From JACCXG01 sp963834305 (lineage in GTDB: Bacteria > Acidobacteriota > Vicinamibacteria > Vicinamibacterales > 2-12-FULL-66-21), in assembly GCA_963834305.1 (NCBI GenBank), contig CAWIAX010000003.1:2046001-2110000 (forward strand): a stretch of 64,000 bases of DNA. Reading direction: 5' to 3'. Positions 1 through 7,406 of this stretch are shown in pieces; positions within the stretch are counted from its first letter, which is position 1, and each line of letters starts with the position of its first letter. Made by a program: the position numbers and the translations under genes. The notes below the pieces were generated by a model, which did not search any database, was not told the DNA's origin, and was given only the letters and a program-made list of their open reading frames with translations.

Positions 1-493
1 CGAGAACGTCTCGCACGAGTTTCTCGAAGTCGGCGGCGGAGAAGCCGAGGCCCTTCAGGATCGTCGTGATCTTGAGGTCGATGCTGTAGCCCTCGAGCCG
101 CCGGAACTCCTCCTGCAGCTCGCTGTAGCGCGACAGCATTGCCGCGTGGTCCGCTTCGGACGCCTGTTCGTCGCCCAGCCGCTCTTCGATCCGGGTGATC
201 TCGGCGCGCATGTCGAGCAGCGGCTTGAAGGCGAGTCCGGCTTCGTCCTTGAGGGAGCGCCCCGAGTAGCTGAGACCGTCCTGCGGGAGGTAGCCGATGG
301 TCAAACCGTTGGGCTTGGTGACGAGGCCGCCGTCCGGCTCCTCGAGCCCCGCCAGCATCTTGAGCAGGGTGGTCTTGCCGGCGCCGTTCGGCCCGCTCAA
401 ACCGACACGATCCCCGTCGTCTATCTGCCAGCTCACCGCGTCGAGGAGCACGCGGCCGCCGAACGATTTGGAGAGGTTGGATAGCTGGATCAC
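1..493 (-). CDS. ABC-F family ATPase, N-terminal part (runs off the window)
   Basis: The minus strand encodes about 164 residues starting MIQLSNLSKSFGG and open to the window edge. Walker A (GPNGAGKTT) is at residues 34-42 and a Q-loop (GYLPQDG) follows near residue 70; after that comes a charged helical stretch typical of the arm inserted in ABC-F proteins. Family members are soluble duplicated ATPases that act on ribosomes (translation factors such as EttA, or resistance proteins). Only the first nucleotide-binding domain begins here, so the subfamily cannot be decided. The GTG start at 493 is the first in-frame start; no clear Shine-Dalgarno site is seen. Confidence 0.85.
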   Translation of the reverse strand, partial: MIQLSNLSKSFGGRVLLDAVSWQIDDGDRVGLSGPNGAGKTTLLKMLAGLEEPDGGLVTKPNGLTIGYLPQDGLSYSGRSLKDEAGLAFKPLLDMRAEITRIEERLGDEQASEADHAAMLSRYSELQEEFRRLEGYSIDLKITTILKGLGFSAADFEKLVRDVL

Positions 494-540
494 AGGGACG
501 GCCGCCCGGACACGTGAGCGGATGTAACGGGAAAGAGGCT

Positions 541-546
541 ATTTTA
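541..546 (-). promoter_or_regulatory. Possible -10 box for the ABC-F gene
   Basis: TAAAAT on the minus strand, about 47 nt upstream of the GTG start. A weak -35 candidate (AAGTTG) sits 16 nt further upstream. The 494-713 gap between this gene and the divergent gene at 714 holds nothing else that I recognise apart from a short GAAGC/GCTTC hairpin at about 664-677. Confidence 0.35.
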
Positions 547-713
547 GCACGCGGCCGCGCACCAACTTTCTCACGACCGGTCGCACGCGAGAGCGGGCAG
601 AGTCCCTCGCAAGGCCTTTGTGTCAGTCAATGGTATCTCCTGTCCTATCTGGCGGCGGTGCTGGAAGCATAGGCTTCTATCGTGCAGACACGTAGGATGA
701 CGCTACCTCATCC

Positions 714-1202
714 ATGCGACTGCATCCCATCGTCCTGACCGTGTTCGTGGCCGGCTTGCCGGCGCTGGCGGCACCGCCAGTGGCCTGGGCGTCGGGGTCC
801 GACTCGAAGACCGTCCTCGTCAGCGCGACGTTTGCGAGCCGGACGACCCTCAAGGTGTCGAGCCAGCTGCTGCAGTTCGAGGTGGCGGATAGTGGGGAAG
901 CGGTGGCCGCGATCGATTTCTCCGCCGGCGCCCGGACGCAGACCGGCGGCGAAGTGATGCTGACCGTCGAGCCGGCCCGCGCGGTCGAAGGCCCCGGTGG
1001 CGCGGCGGACGTGGATACGGCCGTGACGTTTGCGGGCGAGGGAGAAGGCACCCGGTCCGGCGCGCTGATCGCCCACTCGCCGGCGGTGGCGGGCCGGTGG
1101 AACGGCAGCGGTCTCCGGACCGGCCGGATGGTGTTCGCCCTGCGGTCGTCGGCCCCCGGCCGCTACTCGCTGCCCGTCCGCTTCGTTCTCAGCGCACCCT
1201 AA
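714..1202 (+). CDS. Secreted fimbrial-subunit-like protein (fourth paralogue)
   Basis: This is a 162-residue protein with an N-terminal signal peptide (cleavage probably after PVAWA near residue 26). The mature part looks like one beta-sandwich domain: it carries the motif WNGSGLRTG and ends FVLSAP. The same motif and ending occur in the three small proteins encoded at 4846-6380 on the other strand (WSGSGARTG or WTGSGNRSG, and an LTAP or LSAP end), so the four are paralogues. It is transcribed towards the large outer membrane protein gene, with 32 bp between the two stop codons, and is not in that operon. Likely a surface or pilus subunit (inference). It has more charged residues and lacks the DPD motif of the others. 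Confidence 0.7.
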   Translation: MRLHPIVLTVFVAGLPALAAPPVAWASGSDSKTVLVSATFASRTTLKVSSQLLQFEVADSGEAVAAIDFSAGARTQTGGEVMLTVEPARAVEGPGGAADVDTAVTFAGEGEGTRSGALIAHSPAVAGRWNGSGLRTGRMVFALRSSAPGRYSLPVRFVLSAP

Positions 1203-1234
1203 CCGCTCTTGGCGGGCTGCGCGGCCGACGCCCG

Positions 1235-4018
1235 TCACCGGCCGACGCGCGTGGTCTCCCGAATCACCCACAACTTCTCCTGGCGGGCGCGTTCCAGCGC
1301 TGCTGCCGCGGCGGCAGCCTCCGCACGGGTGCGGTAGCCGCCGACGCGGATGCGATAGGGGCCGTCCGGATCGTCAGCGCCGGGGGAGAGCAGGTATGAC
1401 GCGTAGCCGGCGGCTTCGAGCTCGGCTGCCAGGGCGCGCGCCCGGATCGGATCGCTGAGCGCGGCCACCTGCACGGCATATCCCGGAGTTTCGGCGGCGC
1501 CCGGGGCCTTGCCGGGGACCGCCGGGGGAGGCGGCACGATCGCCACGCCCGGAGTGGCGCGGCGGGCGGCGGGCGGTGGAGCGGCCGGGCGCGCCGCGGG
1601 CGGACGGGTGGCAGGCGGTGGAGCGGCCGGCCGCGCGGCGGCGGGTGGCGCGGCCGGACGTGCGGCGGGGCGCCCGGCGCCGGCCCGGGGCGCCGCGGCC
1701 GGCGGCCGGGCCGCTGCCTGGGGTGACTGCGGGCTGTTCGGCGATTTCGGCGCCGGCGCCGGTGCGCCGATACGCGAGGGGAACACGCGCCGCGTCTCCG
1801 GGCGCTTCTCGATGACGACGGCGAAGTCCAGCGTGACGTTCAGCCCCTCGCGGGCGAGCGTCACCGGTACTTCCACCGTGCTCGTGACGCTCGCCCCCTC
1901 CGGCAGCGACTCCCGCACCAGCACGACAACGTGATCGCCGCTGCGGACGGCATCGAAGCGGTAGCGGCCCTTGCGGACCTGCTCGGACCGGGCGCCCCCG
2001 TCGAGCACCAGCACCGCGTCTTCGAGCGGCTCCTCGTCCGGGTCGACACGGCCGTTCGCGTTCGCGTCGCGCACCACGCGGCCGCGGATGGAGCCGAGCG
2101 GGATCAGGCCGAACGAGACGCGCCGGGTCGCGCTGCGTTCCAGCTCGAGATCGATGGCGCTGACCGTCGGGGCATCGAAATCGACCGGCACCGCGCTGGT
2201 ATCGAGCCCCACTGTCTGCGGGCCGGCCGGCACGTTCAGGAACGAGAACTCGCCGTCACGCCTGGTCGAAACCGAGCTGACCGCCATGATGCGGACCGGG
2301 ATGTTCTCGAGCGGGCCTTCGTCCGGATCCTGCACCCCGTTGGCGTTCCAGTCCGTGAAGACCGTGCCGACGACCGACCCGGTGCCGCGCGTGCGCACGG
2401 CCGCGGCGGTGACGCCGGCCGCGGTGGGCACCCGGGCCGATCCCGTCGAGAACGACTGCGTCACCCGCAGGATCGATCTCGTCGTCCAGGGGGTGCCGGT
2501 GCCGAAGAAGAGGGGCGTGCGATCCGCGGAGACGTTGAAGTCCAGGGAGGTGCGGCCCGAGAGCTGCCCGTTGATCCCGAGGGTGTAGGACTCGCGCGGG
2601 ATGAACTCGCCCGTCAGGAGGTCGACGTTGCGGCTGATGGCGGCTTCCCCCCGCACCCACAGGTTGCGCCGCGGGATCTGGATTTGCCCGCCGCCGCCCG
2701 TCTGCCAGTAGGAACTCCCCGCGTCGATCCCCGACACGTGGCGGGTGATGCCGGCCAGGCCGAACAGCTGCGTGGTACGGGTCAGCCGCAGGAACAGCTG
2801 CGTCGAGAAGTCGTGCTGCGTGTACGCCGCATCGAGGTTGGTGGGGTTGACGTTCTGGCGGCGGGTGAACCGGGTGTAGGTCCCCAGGCCACCCAAGGCG
2901 GCCTGCCATTCCCCGGACCAGCTGGTGGTCTCGTTCCGCGACTCCGTGCCGCCGGTGAGCGGGCGCGAGAGGCTGTCGCCGCGCTCGGCGCGGACCGCCA
3001 CGGTCGAACCTGCACCGAGCTGGACGCGCACCCCGCCGAAGCCCCGCGCCGACGAGCTCTCGGTCGGCATGCGGGTCGCGGTGAGCGATCGTTCAGGGTT
3101 GAGGTTGGTGCGCAGCCCTTCGAAGCCGCCGAACACCCGGGCGCGCGGCCCCGTGTCGTATTCGCCGGCAACGAAGGCCGTCTCGCGGTCGTGGAGAGCG
3201 TCGTTCAGGACCGGGAACTCCCCCGCCGAGAAGCGGGAGCCGTTGACCTGAATCCAGCCGCGCGACAGCAGGACGTTGGCGCCGGCGAGGATCGATCCAT
3301 CGCGCTCCCGGCGATCCGATTCGACGCGCCGGAATCCGACCAGCGAGGCGTCGGCAATCAGCTGGAGCTGCGGCAGCACCGTATAGCGGATGCCGCCCCC
3401 CGCCTGGCGGCTGTCGGCGATCGTGAAGTTGAACTCCTTGAGGCCCGAGGTCTGCACCCGCGACGCATGGCCGAGGACCTCGACCGAAGGCGCAACCCGG
3501 TAGGTGCCCTGGGCGACGGCCAGCGTCTGCCCGAGCGTGTCCGGGTCGGTGCCGAAGATGTTGCGCCAGGCCGTGGCGCGGCCGCCGACGATCCGCCCGG
3601 TGCCGCGGCTGCCGCGCACGCTCACGGCGCCGCCGCTGAAGGTGATGGCCGGGGTCGTGAGGTTCGAGAAGCGGTAGTCGCCGATCGATCGCGCGAACGT
3701 GCCGTCGCCCGCCTCGAACGTCCACGACAGGCCGGCACGCTTCAGGTCGGACAGCGCCGCGTACATCCGGCCGACATGGAGGCGATCGGTCCGGCGCGCG
3801 CCGCGCAGCTCCACCCGGAAGGTGCCAAAGCGGGATCCGGGCTGGAGCCAGGACACGCCGATGTCGGGCTCGATGGCGTTCTGTCCGGCAATGCGCTGGG
3901 GATCGCCCGTCAGCCCCTGGGCGGCCGCGGTGATGTTGAGCGAGCCCTGCTGCGCGTGAACGGGAACCGCGGCACACGCGAAGACCCCGGCCACCAGTCC
4001 ACGAAGGACCGGCCGCAT
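1235..4018 (-). CDS. Outer-membrane barrel-like protein with SdrD_B-type repeats and C-terminal SPOR domain
   Basis: A 927-residue protein with a signal peptide ending VPVHAQ. Residues about 25-540 are rich in alternating aromatic/hydrophobic strands, as in outer membrane beta-barrels. Two SdrD_B/Cna_B-like domains follow, each starting with a calcium-loop-like motif: DWNANGVQDPDEG (about 557) and DANANGRVDPDEE (about 650). Residues about 755-835 are a Pro/Ala linker, and about 840-920 form a SPOR domain (YAVQVAALSDP ... YRIRVGGYRTRAEA), a family that binds denuded peptidoglycan. The gene is last in an operon with a PapD-like chaperone (3-bp gap) and three subunit-like genes, which is where an usher gene usually sits. 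I see no PapC/FimD usher signature, so an usher role is inferred from context only. The Pro/Ala linker has extreme GC content. Confidence 0.75.
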   Translation of the reverse strand: MRPVLRGLVAGVFACAAVPVHAQQGSLNITAAAQGLTGDPQRIAGQNAIEPDIGVSWLQPGSRFGTFRVELRGARRTDRLHVGRMYAALSDLKRAGLSWTFEAGDGTFARSIGDYRFSNLTTPAITFSGGAVSVRGSRGTGRIVGGRATAWRNIFGTDPDTLGQTLAVAQGTYRVAPSVEVLGHASRVQTSGLKEFNFTIADSRQAGGGIRYTVLPQLQLIADASLVGFRRVESDRRERDGSILAGANVLLSRGWIQVNGSRFSAGEFPVLNDALHDRETAFVAGEYDTGPRARVFGGFEGLRTNLNPERSLTATRMPTESSSARGFGGVRVQLGAGSTVAVRAERGDSLSRPLTGGTESRNETTSWSGEWQAALGGLGTYTRFTRRQNVNPTNLDAAYTQHDFSTQLFLRLTRTTQLFGLAGITRHVSGIDAGSSYWQTGGGGQIQIPRRNLWVRGEAAISRNVDLLTGEFIPRESYTLGINGQLSGRTSLDFNVSADRTPLFFGTGTPWTTRSILRVTQSFSTGSARVPTAAGVTAAAVRTRGTGSVVGTVFTDWNANGVQDPDEGPLENIPVRIMAVSSVSTRRDGEFSFLNVPAGPQTVGLDTSAVPVDFDAPTVSAIDLELERSATRRVSFGLIPLGSIRGRVVRDANANGRVDPDEEPLEDAVLVLDGGARSEQVRKGRYRFDAVRSGDHVVVLVRESLPEGASVTSTVEVPVTLAREGLNVTLDFAVVIEKRPETRRVFPSRIGAPAPAPKSPNSPQSPQAAARPPAAAPRAGAGRPAARPAAPPAAARPAAPPPATRPPAARPAAPPPAARRATPGVAIVPPPPAVPGKAPGAAETPGYAVQVAALSDPIRARALAAELEAAGYASYLLSPGADDPDGPYRIRVGGYRTRAEAAAAAAALERARQEKLWVIRETTRVGR

Positions 4019-4021
4019 GGC

Positions 4022-4810
4022 CTACCGCTCGACCTTGATCGTCGTCTCCCCGACAATGACGGCCGGCATGCCGACGTCGATCTTGACCTCGACGCGGTAG
4101 TCGCCGGCAGGCAGCGGCGCCTTGCCGGGCTCCAGCGCCGGGATGGCGACTTCACGCTCGCTTTCGGGGAGGAGAGGCACGTCTGGAACCACTGTTTCCC
4201 TGACGGCCTTCCCGGCAGGGTCGAACAGCGTCAACGTGCCTTTGGATCGTACGGTGCGTTTGCTGGTGTTCTTGAGGATGGCGATGACCTGCGTCTGGTC
4301 AGAGGCGGGGCGGATCCGCAGGTCGGTGAGCTCGACGTTGACAGGAGGCTGGCCCACGTTGACGTAGATCAACGTGGCGATGCGGCTCTTGAACTGGACT
4401 TCGCGGGCCCGCGCGGCCGGATCGCCGCCGGCCGGCGAGAACTCGAACAGGATGCCGGTCCGGTAGCCGGCAGGCCCGGCGTCCGCCGGCACCGACAGGC
4501 TGAAGCGGACGGTGGCTTCCTTGCCAGGTTCGAGCACGACCTCGGGGGGCGCGACGCGCACCCATTCGGTGGCCGAATACGGCCCCCCTTCGGGCACCCC
4601 CTCGAACTGCGGCGCGCCGTCGCGGGACAGGTCCCAGTCGCTCAGCCGGGCGCGGACGCGGACGACGTCCTTGCCGGAGTTGTTGAGGGTGATGGCCTGC
4701 GTGCTGGTGGCGCCCGGGGCCGCCTGGAGCTCGACCCGGAGCGGGGCGACCTCGACGGATATCTGGGCGGATGCGGCCGTGGCCGAGAGGAAGAAGGCGG
4801 CCGTCCCCAC
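4022..4810 (-). CDS. PapD-like periplasmic pilus chaperone
   Basis: About 262 residues with a signal peptide ending ATAASA. The mature N-terminus (ISVEVAPLRVELQAAPG, then TQAITLNNSGKD) is typical of the first Ig-like domain of PapD/FimC chaperones; a second beta domain ends ...VIVGETTIKVER. Chaperones of this family complete the fold of pilus subunits in the periplasm by donor-strand complementation. No ATG fits: the frame runs back into the preceding gene, so I chose GTG at 4810, the first start that leaves a plausible signal peptide; a CTG slightly upstream is possible. It lies 35 bp after the subunit gene ending at 4846 and 3 bp before the large outer membrane protein gene. Confidence 0.75.
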   Translation of the reverse strand: MGTAAFFLSATAASAQISVEVAPLRVELQAAPGATSTQAITLNNSGKDVVRVRARLSDWDLSRDGAPQFEGVPEGGPYSATEWVRVAPPEVVLEPGKEATVRFSLSVPADAGPAGYRTGILFEFSPAGGDPAARAREVQFKSRIATLIYVNVGQPPVNVELTDLRIRPASDQTQVIAILKNTSKRTVRSKGTLTLFDPAGKAVRETVVPDVPLLPESEREVAIPALEPGKAPLPAGDYRVEVKIDVGMPAVIVGETTIKVER

Positions 4811-4845
4811 CAGCCCGGCGCACAGGCGCCGGCCGGCCTGATCGC

Positions 4846-5325
4846 CTAGGGGGCGGTCAGCGTGAACACGATGATCTGCGTGTAGGTGCCTGCGTCGTAT
4901 GTCCATGCATTCGCCAGTCGAAACGTGATCTGCCCCTGCTGCGTCTGCTGAACGTTGCCGGTTCCCGACGCCAGGCGCTGCGCCACGATCCGGCTCATGG
5001 TGCCGTTCTGGAATGGGGGCGCAGGGGTCGCAATCCACGTGACACCGGAGATATCGATGGATGAGGGTCCGGAGTTTAGATCCCCCAGGGCCCGGAGGGT
5101 CATGGTCCAGGGCGCGTTGTTGTTCTGGCGGACGCGGTAGGTAATCTGGACCGGCACCGAGGAGACGATCGGTGTGGTGTCGGGGTCGCTCGAGGGGAAG
5201 GTGATGACGGTGGGGGTCACCGAGAGATCCAGCTTCTGGGCCGCCACGTCAGGTGGAAGCAGGCATCCAAGGACGCACAGCAGACCCGGCACGGCCAGAC
5301 GGCTCAGTCGATTCGTCATCGTCAT
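4846..5325 (-). CDS. Secreted pilus-subunit-like protein
   Basis: A 159-residue protein with a signal peptide (cleavage near PPDVAA). The mature part has the family pattern of a DPD motif (SSDPDTTP), a TWI strand and an ending FTLTAP. It is the most divergent of the three operon subunits: the WxGSGxRxG motif is degenerate, with QNGTMSRIVA at that place, so it may be a tip or adaptor subunit (inference). Its start overlaps the stop of the previous gene (ATGA at 5322-5325), implying translational coupling. A second ATG at 5319 is an alternative start. Confidence 0.7.
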   Translation of the reverse strand: MTMTNRLSRLAVPGLLCVLGCLLPPDVAAQKLDLSVTPTVITFPSSDPDTTPIVSSVPVQITYRVRQNNNAPWTMTLRALGDLNSGPSSIDISGVTWIATPAPPFQNGTMSRIVAQRLASGTGNVQQTQQGQITFRLANAWTYDAGTYTQIIVFTLTAP

Positions 5326-5822
5326 GGGGCGCTCAGCGTGTAATTGAGCGTGACGGTGTAGGTGCCCGTCGAATATGTCCAGAGATTGCTGAACAGGAAC
5401 TGCTGCGTGCCGGTGCGGGCGCCGGACCCGCTCCAGGAACCCACGGTCTGCGGCGCCGTGCGGCTGACGGTGCCGCCGACGAAGCCGGCGCCGGTGGAAG
5501 TCCAGGTGAGGGCGGCCACCGGAATCACGTTCACACCGGAGCGCAGGTCGTCAGTGGCCAGGACGGTCAGCACGACGGTGCCGCCGCGAGAGGCGCGCGC
5601 CTTGGCGGTGACGGTCACCGGGCCGGTCACCGCGGCGACCTGCGGCGCCGTGTCGGGATCCGCTCCGGGAAACGACAAGGTAGTGGAGGAGAATGCGAGC
5701 TTGGCGCGGCCGCCAAGGTTGGCCGAGAGCATGGCGGGGGCGACCTGCCCGCCGGCCGGCCTCGCAAAGGCGAGGGCGACAACGAGGGCCGTGACACCGA
5801 GGGCGCGGGGGAGCACAGGCAT
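5322..5822 (-). CDS. Secreted pilus-subunit-like protein
   Basis: A 166-residue protein with a signal peptide ending FARPAGGQ. The mature domain contains LSFPGADPDTAP, the family motif WSGSGARTG and the ending LNYTLSAP. It resembles the proteins encoded at 5880-6380 and 714-1202 and is probably a single-domain fimbrial subunit handled by the adjacent PapD-like chaperone. It lies 57 bp downstream of the first subunit gene; a strong hairpin fills that gap. It is 4-nt coupled to the next gene. Confidence 0.72.
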   Translation of the reverse strand: MPVLPRALGVTALVVALAFARPAGGQVAPAMLSANLGGRAKLAFSSTTLSFPGADPDTAPQVAAVTGPVTVTAKARASRGGTVVLTVLATDDLRSGVNVIPVAALTWTSTGAGFVGGTVSRTAPQTVGSWSGSGARTGTQQFLFSNLWTYSTGTYTVTLNYTLSAP

Positions 5823-5829
5823 GACGCAA

Positions 5830-5865
5830 GGACGCGGTTGCCGGGCAGCCCGGACAACCGCGTCC
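5830..5865 (-). terminator. Strong intercistronic hairpin after the first subunit gene
   Basis: GGACGCGGTTG (5830-5840) pairs with CAACCGCGTCC (5855-5865), and inside it CCGGG (5841-5845) pairs with CCCGG (5849-5853): 16 base pairs with one bulged base and a CAG loop. On the minus strand it follows the first subunit stop by about 14 nt. The downstream tail is only mildly T-rich (TTGCGTC), so it may be a partial terminator, an RNA-processing site or an mRNA stabiliser that makes the first subunit more abundant than the genes after it. Confidence 0.7.
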
Positions 5866-5879
5866 CTCTGGTGTATCGG

Positions 5880-6380
5880 TTACGGAGCGGTCAGCGTGTA
5901 GGTCAGCGTCGCCGTGTAGGCACCGGTCGCGTAGGCCCAGCTGTTCGGCAGCGAGTAGGTGTGCGTGCCGGAGCGGTTGCCCGACCCCGTCCACGAGCCG
6001 AGCGTCTGCGCCGTGGTGCTGCTGGTGCCGGCGACGAAGTTGGTGCCGGTCGCCGTCCAGGTCAGGTTGCTGATGGCGATGGTGTCGGTCGCCGCGTTCG
6101 TCAGGTTGCCGCCGGCCGCCACGGTCAGGCTGACCGCGCCGTTCGCCGAGGTGCGCGACTTCACGTCAACCGAGATGGCGCTGGACGACAGCGTCGGCGT
6201 CACGTCGGGGTCGGCATCCGCAAAGCTGACCGAGGCAGCGCCCAGCGTGAGCTTCGCGCGCGCATTCACGTTGACGGTCACGTTGATGGCGCCGGTGGCC
6301 GTCGACTGCGCGAACGCGGGGGCCGACATCAGCAGGAACCCGGCCGCGACGAGGAATCCGCTCCAAACTGCTTTCTTCAT
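5880..6380 (-). CDS. Secreted pilus-subunit-like protein, probable major subunit
   Basis: A 166-residue protein beginning MKKAVWSGFLVAAG, with a clear signal peptide (cleavage after SAPAFA). The mature part is Ala/Thr/Ser-rich like many pilins, with VSFADADPDVTP, the family motif WTGSGNRSG, and the ending LTYTLTAP. As first gene of the operon, followed by a strong hairpin, it is the likely major structural subunit (inference). The start at 6380 is chosen because GGAG lies 10 nt upstream and the signal peptide starts there; the frame stays open further upstream but without signal-peptide character. Confidence 0.75.
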   Translation of the reverse strand: MKKAVWSGFLVAAGFLLMSAPAFAQSTATGAINVTVNVNARAKLTLGAASVSFADADPDVTPTLSSSAISVDVKSRTSANGAVSLTVAAGGNLTNAATDTIAISNLTWTATGTNFVAGTSSTTAQTLGSWTGSGNRSGTHTYSLPNSWAYATGAYTATLTYTLTAP

Positions 6381-6403
6381 CTCTCTACCACTCCAGTTCA
6401 TAC

Positions 6404-6421
6404 CTTCCGCATCTGCGGAAG
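6404..6421 (-). promoter_or_regulatory. Hairpin just upstream of the first subunit ribosome-binding site
   Basis: CTTCCGC (6404-6410) and GCGGAAG (6415-6421) form a perfect 7-bp stem with a 4-nt loop. It ends about 24 nt before the ATG at 6380, just ahead of the GGAG site. It could affect translation or mRNA stability, or be a protein-binding palindrome. Confidence 0.4.
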
Positions 6422-6558
6422 CGGGGCACATGTGACGTCCAGTTACCCGCCGGCGTGCTCAGCGGCGGTGGTTTGTGAAAAGCTCGTTATCCACTACTGC
6501 CGGTTCTCTCTCGGGTCGGCGTCCGACAGTCCATGCCGCTCGACCCCATCTGTTCCGG

Positions 6559-6596
6559 GCGGACCACTTGGGGCGCTCCCCCTGTAAATCGTCCGC
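6559..6596. promoter_or_regulatory. Nested inverted repeat in the fimbria operon leader
   Basis: GCGGAC (6559-6564) pairs with GTCCGC (6591-6596), enclosing GGGG (6570-6573) paired with CCCC (6578-6581). The two-tier stem would form in RNA of either strand. I could not match it to a known riboswitch class. Confidence 0.35.
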
Positions 6597-6668
6597 TACC
6601 CCTCACCCTAACAGTGCCGTCGTCCGCCAACTGACTTATCAAGACTAACGCGCCTCAACATCTCGGTC

Positions 6669-6685
6669 GTTAGAAGCTTTCTAAC
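6669..6685. promoter_or_regulatory. Perfect palindrome GTTAGAA-N3-TTCTAAC
   Basis: A 7-bp inverted repeat with a 3-nt centre in an AT-richer stretch between the regulator gene and the fimbria-like operon. It could be a dimeric regulator site or a weak transcription end for the regulator gene. Confidence 0.35.
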
Positions 6686-6790
6686 TGACTCTATATGACA
6701 TGCGCGACTTGGATAATGTAACCGGGAGGCAGACTTCCGTCAAGAGGTTTTCTACCCACCTCATGCAGAAAGTCTGGAACTGGCTATGGC

Positions 6791-7387
6791 TCAGCTGGTT
6801 AGCGGTTGCTCGCCGAGGGCCTTGGCGGCGGCGGCGAGCACCCGGGGGACCCGGAAGGGCTTGGTCAGGTAGCCGGAGACCCCCAGATTGACCGCCTCGA
6901 TGGCGCTCGCCTCGGTGGAATACCCGGTAATGATGATGACGGGGATGTCGGCTTTCAGCCGCCGGGCCTCACGAATCACGGTCAGGCCGTCCACGCCGGG
7001 CATCCGGAGGTCGGTGATCAGGAGATCGTAAGGGATGATCCGCAGCCGTTCGATGGCGTTGCGGCCGTCGGGCGCCAGATCGACGTCGTATTCCGCCAGC
7101 GCCAGCGTTTTCGCCAGCAGATCCCTGATGCTCGCCTCGTCGTCCACCACCAGCACCCGCGACCGGCCGGTGGCCGGCGTTGCGGCCCTGGGCGCGGCCG
7201 GGGCGGGGCGGACGTTGCGCGGGCGCTGGCTTTCCAGCCATGCATCGATATCCCGCTTGCGGAACCGCCACTGCCGGCCGACCCGGACCGCGGGAATCTT
7301 GCCCGCCTTGATCAGGCGATAGACCGTGCGGAGGTTGACCTGGAGATAATCCAGCACCTCTTCGGTCGTCAGGAATCCTTCGTCCAT
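6791..7387 (-). CDS. Response regulator with N-terminal excisionase-type HTH (HTH_17-REC)
   Basis: A 198-residue protein. Residues 5-55 are an HTH_17 (excisionase/MerR-like) DNA-binding domain (LTTEEVLDYLQVNLRTVYRL, then RQWRFRKRDIDAWL). A Pro/Ala linker follows, and residues about 77-190 are a receiver domain with acidic pocket D82/D83, phospho-acceptor Asp126 (ITDLRMPG) and Lys176 (YLTKPF). Most response regulators have the receiver first and the DNA-binding domain second; here the order is reversed. The kinase gene ends 19 bp upstream, so the two form a two-component pair. The neighbouring fimbria-like operon on the same strand is a possible target (inference). Confidence 0.85.
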   Translation of the reverse strand: MDEGFLTTEEVLDYLQVNLRTVYRLIKAGKIPAVRVGRQWRFRKRDIDAWLESQRPRNVRPAPAAPRAATPATGRSRVLVVDDEASIRDLLAKTLALAEYDVDLAPDGRNAIERLRIIPYDLLITDLRMPGVDGLTVIREARRLKADIPVIIITGYSTEASAIEAVNLGVSGYLTKPFRVPRVLAAAAKALGEQPLTS

Positions 7388-7406
7388 TGCTCTTTAACGT
7401 ACTCTA

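Larger units (their letters stand above)
6381..6790. other. Long leader/intergenic region before the fimbria-like operon
   Basis: About 410 bp without a gene, noticeably lower in GC than the flanks in the part from 6600 to 6790. It holds three inverted repeats (listed separately) and presumably the operon promoter, but I could not find a convincing sigma-70 or sigma-54 promoter on the minus strand. It may also contain the end of the regulator transcript coming from 6791. Confidence 0.5.

Noticed and set aside
1509..1934. Ala/Gly-rich plus-strand frame opposite the SPOR-protein gene
   Set aside because: A shadow of the Pro/Ala linker of the real gene on the minus strand.
6432..6780. Cyclic-di-GMP (GEMM) riboswitch before the fimbria-like operon
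   Set aside because: The stems present do not carry the conserved GEMM loops on the minus strand.
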